64,000 nucleotides of DNA from Mallotus nudiflorus (lineage: Eukaryota > Streptophyta > Magnoliopsida > Malpighiales > Euphorbiaceae), in assembly GCA_947683625.1 (NCBI GenBank), contig CANTUR010000383.1, positions 1,116,001-1,180,000 of the forward strand, written 5' to 3'. A program made the translations under genes and the position numbers. The notes below the pieces were generated by a model that was not told where the DNA came from, made no database searches, and saw only the letters and a program-made list of their open reading frames with translations. Numbering within the stretch: position 1 is the stretch's first letter; each line of letters starts with the position of its first letter. Shown here piece by piece: positions 61,115 through 64,000 of this stretch.

Positions 61115-64000
61115 GGTTATTTTGAATGTATGTTTTAGATACAATGAACGAATGAAATATATATATACACATGTATATGCAACACAAACATATCCAATAG
61201 TATATATAAAGACACAAAAAAAAAATGTTATGCTTATTAAAAGAAAGAAAGAAACGAAATAGACATACATAAATTAAAAATAGTTAATTAACAATTAGTG
61301 TTAATGTAGATTTTGCTCTTTGTTTCTTAATATACTTTAATCACTACACAATAAACCTAAAGCAGCCACTAAGCCTGCCGAAGTGGCACATCAACAAAGG
61401 CTAATTCTACAGAATTAAATTATTGGTGGGGATTGCTTTATTTTTATTTTATTTTTTAAAGATTACTAAATCTCTTTACTTTAAATGGAAGAATTAGAAG
61501 CGGTTGGTATCGTTGGATCGAACCTCTATTCTTCATCAAATACCTTAATCTCGTAATAGGATGTTTTACCATCTATTATAATCTATTGTAAGCGAGTTAG
61601 ACATTATTTTAATTATTCCAAATGAACCAGAATAGGATCATCATATAATCAATTTATTATTTTATTACAAATACTATGGTTGGATGGTCGGTGGTTTTTT
61701 TTTTTATTGTGCTCATAATATAATGAAGAATTTTCTATTACCGTCTTTTATATCATTAACATAATAATAACTTATATAATATTTACTATTTTAAATTACC
61801 ATTTCGAAAAGTGTAATTTATATTCCTATGGTAATAAAATAAAAAAGATAGTATAGAATTTTTTATAATTTAGGATGTATGTAGCATTAAGTTCACTGAA
61901 ATATACGACAAAAGCTTTAGTGATTGACAGATGGTAAAGGGCATATAGATTTATCACGTTATATACAGAACAACAAGATTGGTGGGTCAGTGCAAATCAT
62001 AAAAATTTTTATTTTTTTTTAAATTTTAAATTCAAATTTTATATATAAAAGAAATGAATCTTAAAAAAAACTTTACTTGAAGCCACCTTGAATTTAAAAA
62101 AAATTAAAATCCTTATTTCGACATCAAATATCAGATAAAAAGAATAATTATTTTCTAAATAAAGAACATATCTATTGTCGCCTAAAAGAACCAAAATGAA
62201 CATCTGTTGTCGCATGCTTTGTCTTTTATCTTGATTTCATTGGTTGAGCTGCGAAAAAGATTCCATGCTCATCAATTCCAAATTTCCAATTACCTAAACA
62301 CAAGATTAAGATCCACAATTAATTTTGACATTTGATGAAGATACCCAATTAAGCAAATATATTAACAATTCCACACAAGCACATGCATAATGCTGGTTGC
62401 TAGCTGCTAATCTCCAATATATTCTAACAACCACAAAACTTGGAACTGCCATTATTATTAATCTGTTTGTTCTGTTGACTTAATCCTACTACTCCCATTT
62501 CCAAACTGTAACTTGAGAAGTTTACATGCCCTTGTCAAGCCCTAGTGGTCCACTGTAAGCAAGAAATAATCATTTCCGACAGAGAAACGAATCTTAATTT
62601 AAAAAAAAAAAAATTGAAGTGGAAACTATAGTATATTCTAAGAGATTCTCTAATGACTCTAATTGATATTCCAGGATTAATTAAAAAAATGTTTATGTCA
62701 GGTACAAGGTTACTACTATTGCTGCTTGCATTAAAAATTTTCTTCTGTCGATCCTATCATAGACCATGCGCACTGTTACACCCACTAGCATTTGCTGATT
62801 ATTTTAATGAAAGGATTCATTAATGTTGGCAAATGGTCAATGAAAGAGTTAACTGGACTGCAATGATTTATTATTACTAGGTTTCATGTTACTATCACCA
62901 TTATATAACTCAAGTTACTACAAAAGTGCAACATGAGTTTAAATTCATCAGTGGTTTTGGTGGTACTGAAATCTTCTTCAAAATTATAAACTTTTAATTT
63001 TAAACTTGAAAAATAATCCAATACAATAATCATTATTAAAATTAACTTTAGAATTCTAATTTTAAAATTTATAAATTTTGTTAATTATTATTTTAATTAA
63101 CAAGAGATTGAATAAAATGGACTGTAAAATAAAAGACAATCCATTCACTTTAAATTAGGTAAAAATTAATTTTGAAACTTATAAATTTTATTAGTTATTA
63201 AGATAAAAAGAAGCAATCTTTGACGTTTGTTGTTTAATTACTAACTAAGTAATGCATATGTTCTATGCCTCAACAACACATTTGAACTTATGAAGTATGA
63301 GCCATGACTTCACATATCCAAAGTCATATCACAAATAAACATTCAACAATTGTTAGGACAATATGTATACACAGTTGTTTTAAATAGTTATTAAAAAGGT
63401 TTTATCATTTTTTTAATTATATTCAAATCGACTAAATTAGTTAGAGTTTAATAAATTCTAGATATTTATAGTCGATACTAAAAAAACTCTTGCTGTCATA
63501 TAGGATGATGCAATCTGAAGTAAAACCCAAGCCATGATATAAAAATTAATTTTATTTACTAAGGTAAAGTTTGGTTTAGATCAACTTCAAGGCATGATGC
63601 ACATACAATAAAATAATCCTTAACTTTAAACTTATAAAAAGATGTTTAGTCTAAGGTTATTGGTGAACATTAAAGAGTAAAACAGTAAGCTGGTGTGGAA
63701 AAGGCTCCTTCTTGTGTGGTTTGCATCATGAAAGCTTTAGATACTTAAATAAAATTATTATAGTTTTCCCTATAAGCATCCATTGTTCTCATTTGAAGCT
63801 TACTCCTAATTGGTTCTCTCTTTGAAAGTATCACTAGACATTGTTGTCAATGTTAGCAGACCAGGTCCACATAAACCTTCCTGTAATAGAAATTAAAAAT
63901 TAAAATAAATTAATTTTTTTTGAAAAATGTAATTGGTACATCATCACGCACATTTAATATAAAAATCTACTTAATCAATTTTTCACATGTTATATTAAAT
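61115..64000. other. AT-rich intergenic DNA at the right edge
   Basis: I find no open reading frame with recognisable similarity, no LTR terminus and no long inverted repeat. The A/T content is slightly less extreme than in the transposon part (for example 62200-62600), so it could be the flank of a gene outside the window, but nothing here shows that. Confidence 0.55.

Overview
This is a stretch of plant nuclear DNA. It is very AT-rich, probably from a eudicot (species not resolved), and is almost entirely transposable elements. I see no gene likely to make a functional protein. The dominant component is one family of Ty3/gypsy chromovirus LTR retrotransposons (Tekay/Del-like by gene order, C-terminal chromodomain and 3.0-3.4 kb LTRs). 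It is present seven times: one complete but decayed element (6620-18408, +), one complete-ended but internally deleted element (19206-27915, -), and five solo LTRs (27933-31212 -, 45825-52128 - with 46191-49425 - nested inside it, 53109-56329 +, 57281-60516 -). I located the 5-bp target-site duplications of all seven by eye. Six are perfect: GTGGT, AGAAG, AATAC, CTACA, GTTTT and CATAC. The seventh is CTTAA/CTTCA.

From left to right: 646-2634 is a small Mutator-like element with about 150-bp terminal inverted repeats, carrying a broken F-box gene (+) and a broken RNase H fragment (-), so it looks like a Pack-MULE. 2716-6102 is AT-rich DNA with a hairpin-bearing tandem repeat. 6103-31530 looks like a second Pack-MULE of only about 1.6 kb net. 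It carries a broken copy of the cytosolic ribosomal protein S12 gene (18675-19038) and was split by three insertions of the chromovirus family. 32169-43837 is a CACTA (En/Spm) element with a decayed TNP2-type transposase gene, a split second gene and TTAGCGACC-type subterminal repeats. A long intron of its second gene holds a minus-strand Mutator-type PB1-like remnant. 44038-45640 and 56881-61050 are probable Helitron-derived sequences with an 85-90 bp tandem repeat. The second copy is split by a solo LTR. 61115-64000 is AT-rich DNA with nothing recognisable.

The elements are related by nesting rather than by joint function. The Pack-MULEs, CACTA element and Helitrons form the older layer, and the chromovirus family then inserted into the Pack-MULE, the Helitron, an RNase H pseudogene and one of its own LTRs. 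Most copies later recombined to solo LTRs. The most interesting signal is inside the LTRs. They share a palindromic stem-loop whose stem is kept by paired changes in a diverged copy, a second structured block of about 80-90 bp, and conserved splice-like sites that would define a roughly 2-kb leader intron containing both structures. The stop codons in the two coding elements fall mainly at former CAG codons, as expected from decay of CHG-methylated DNA.
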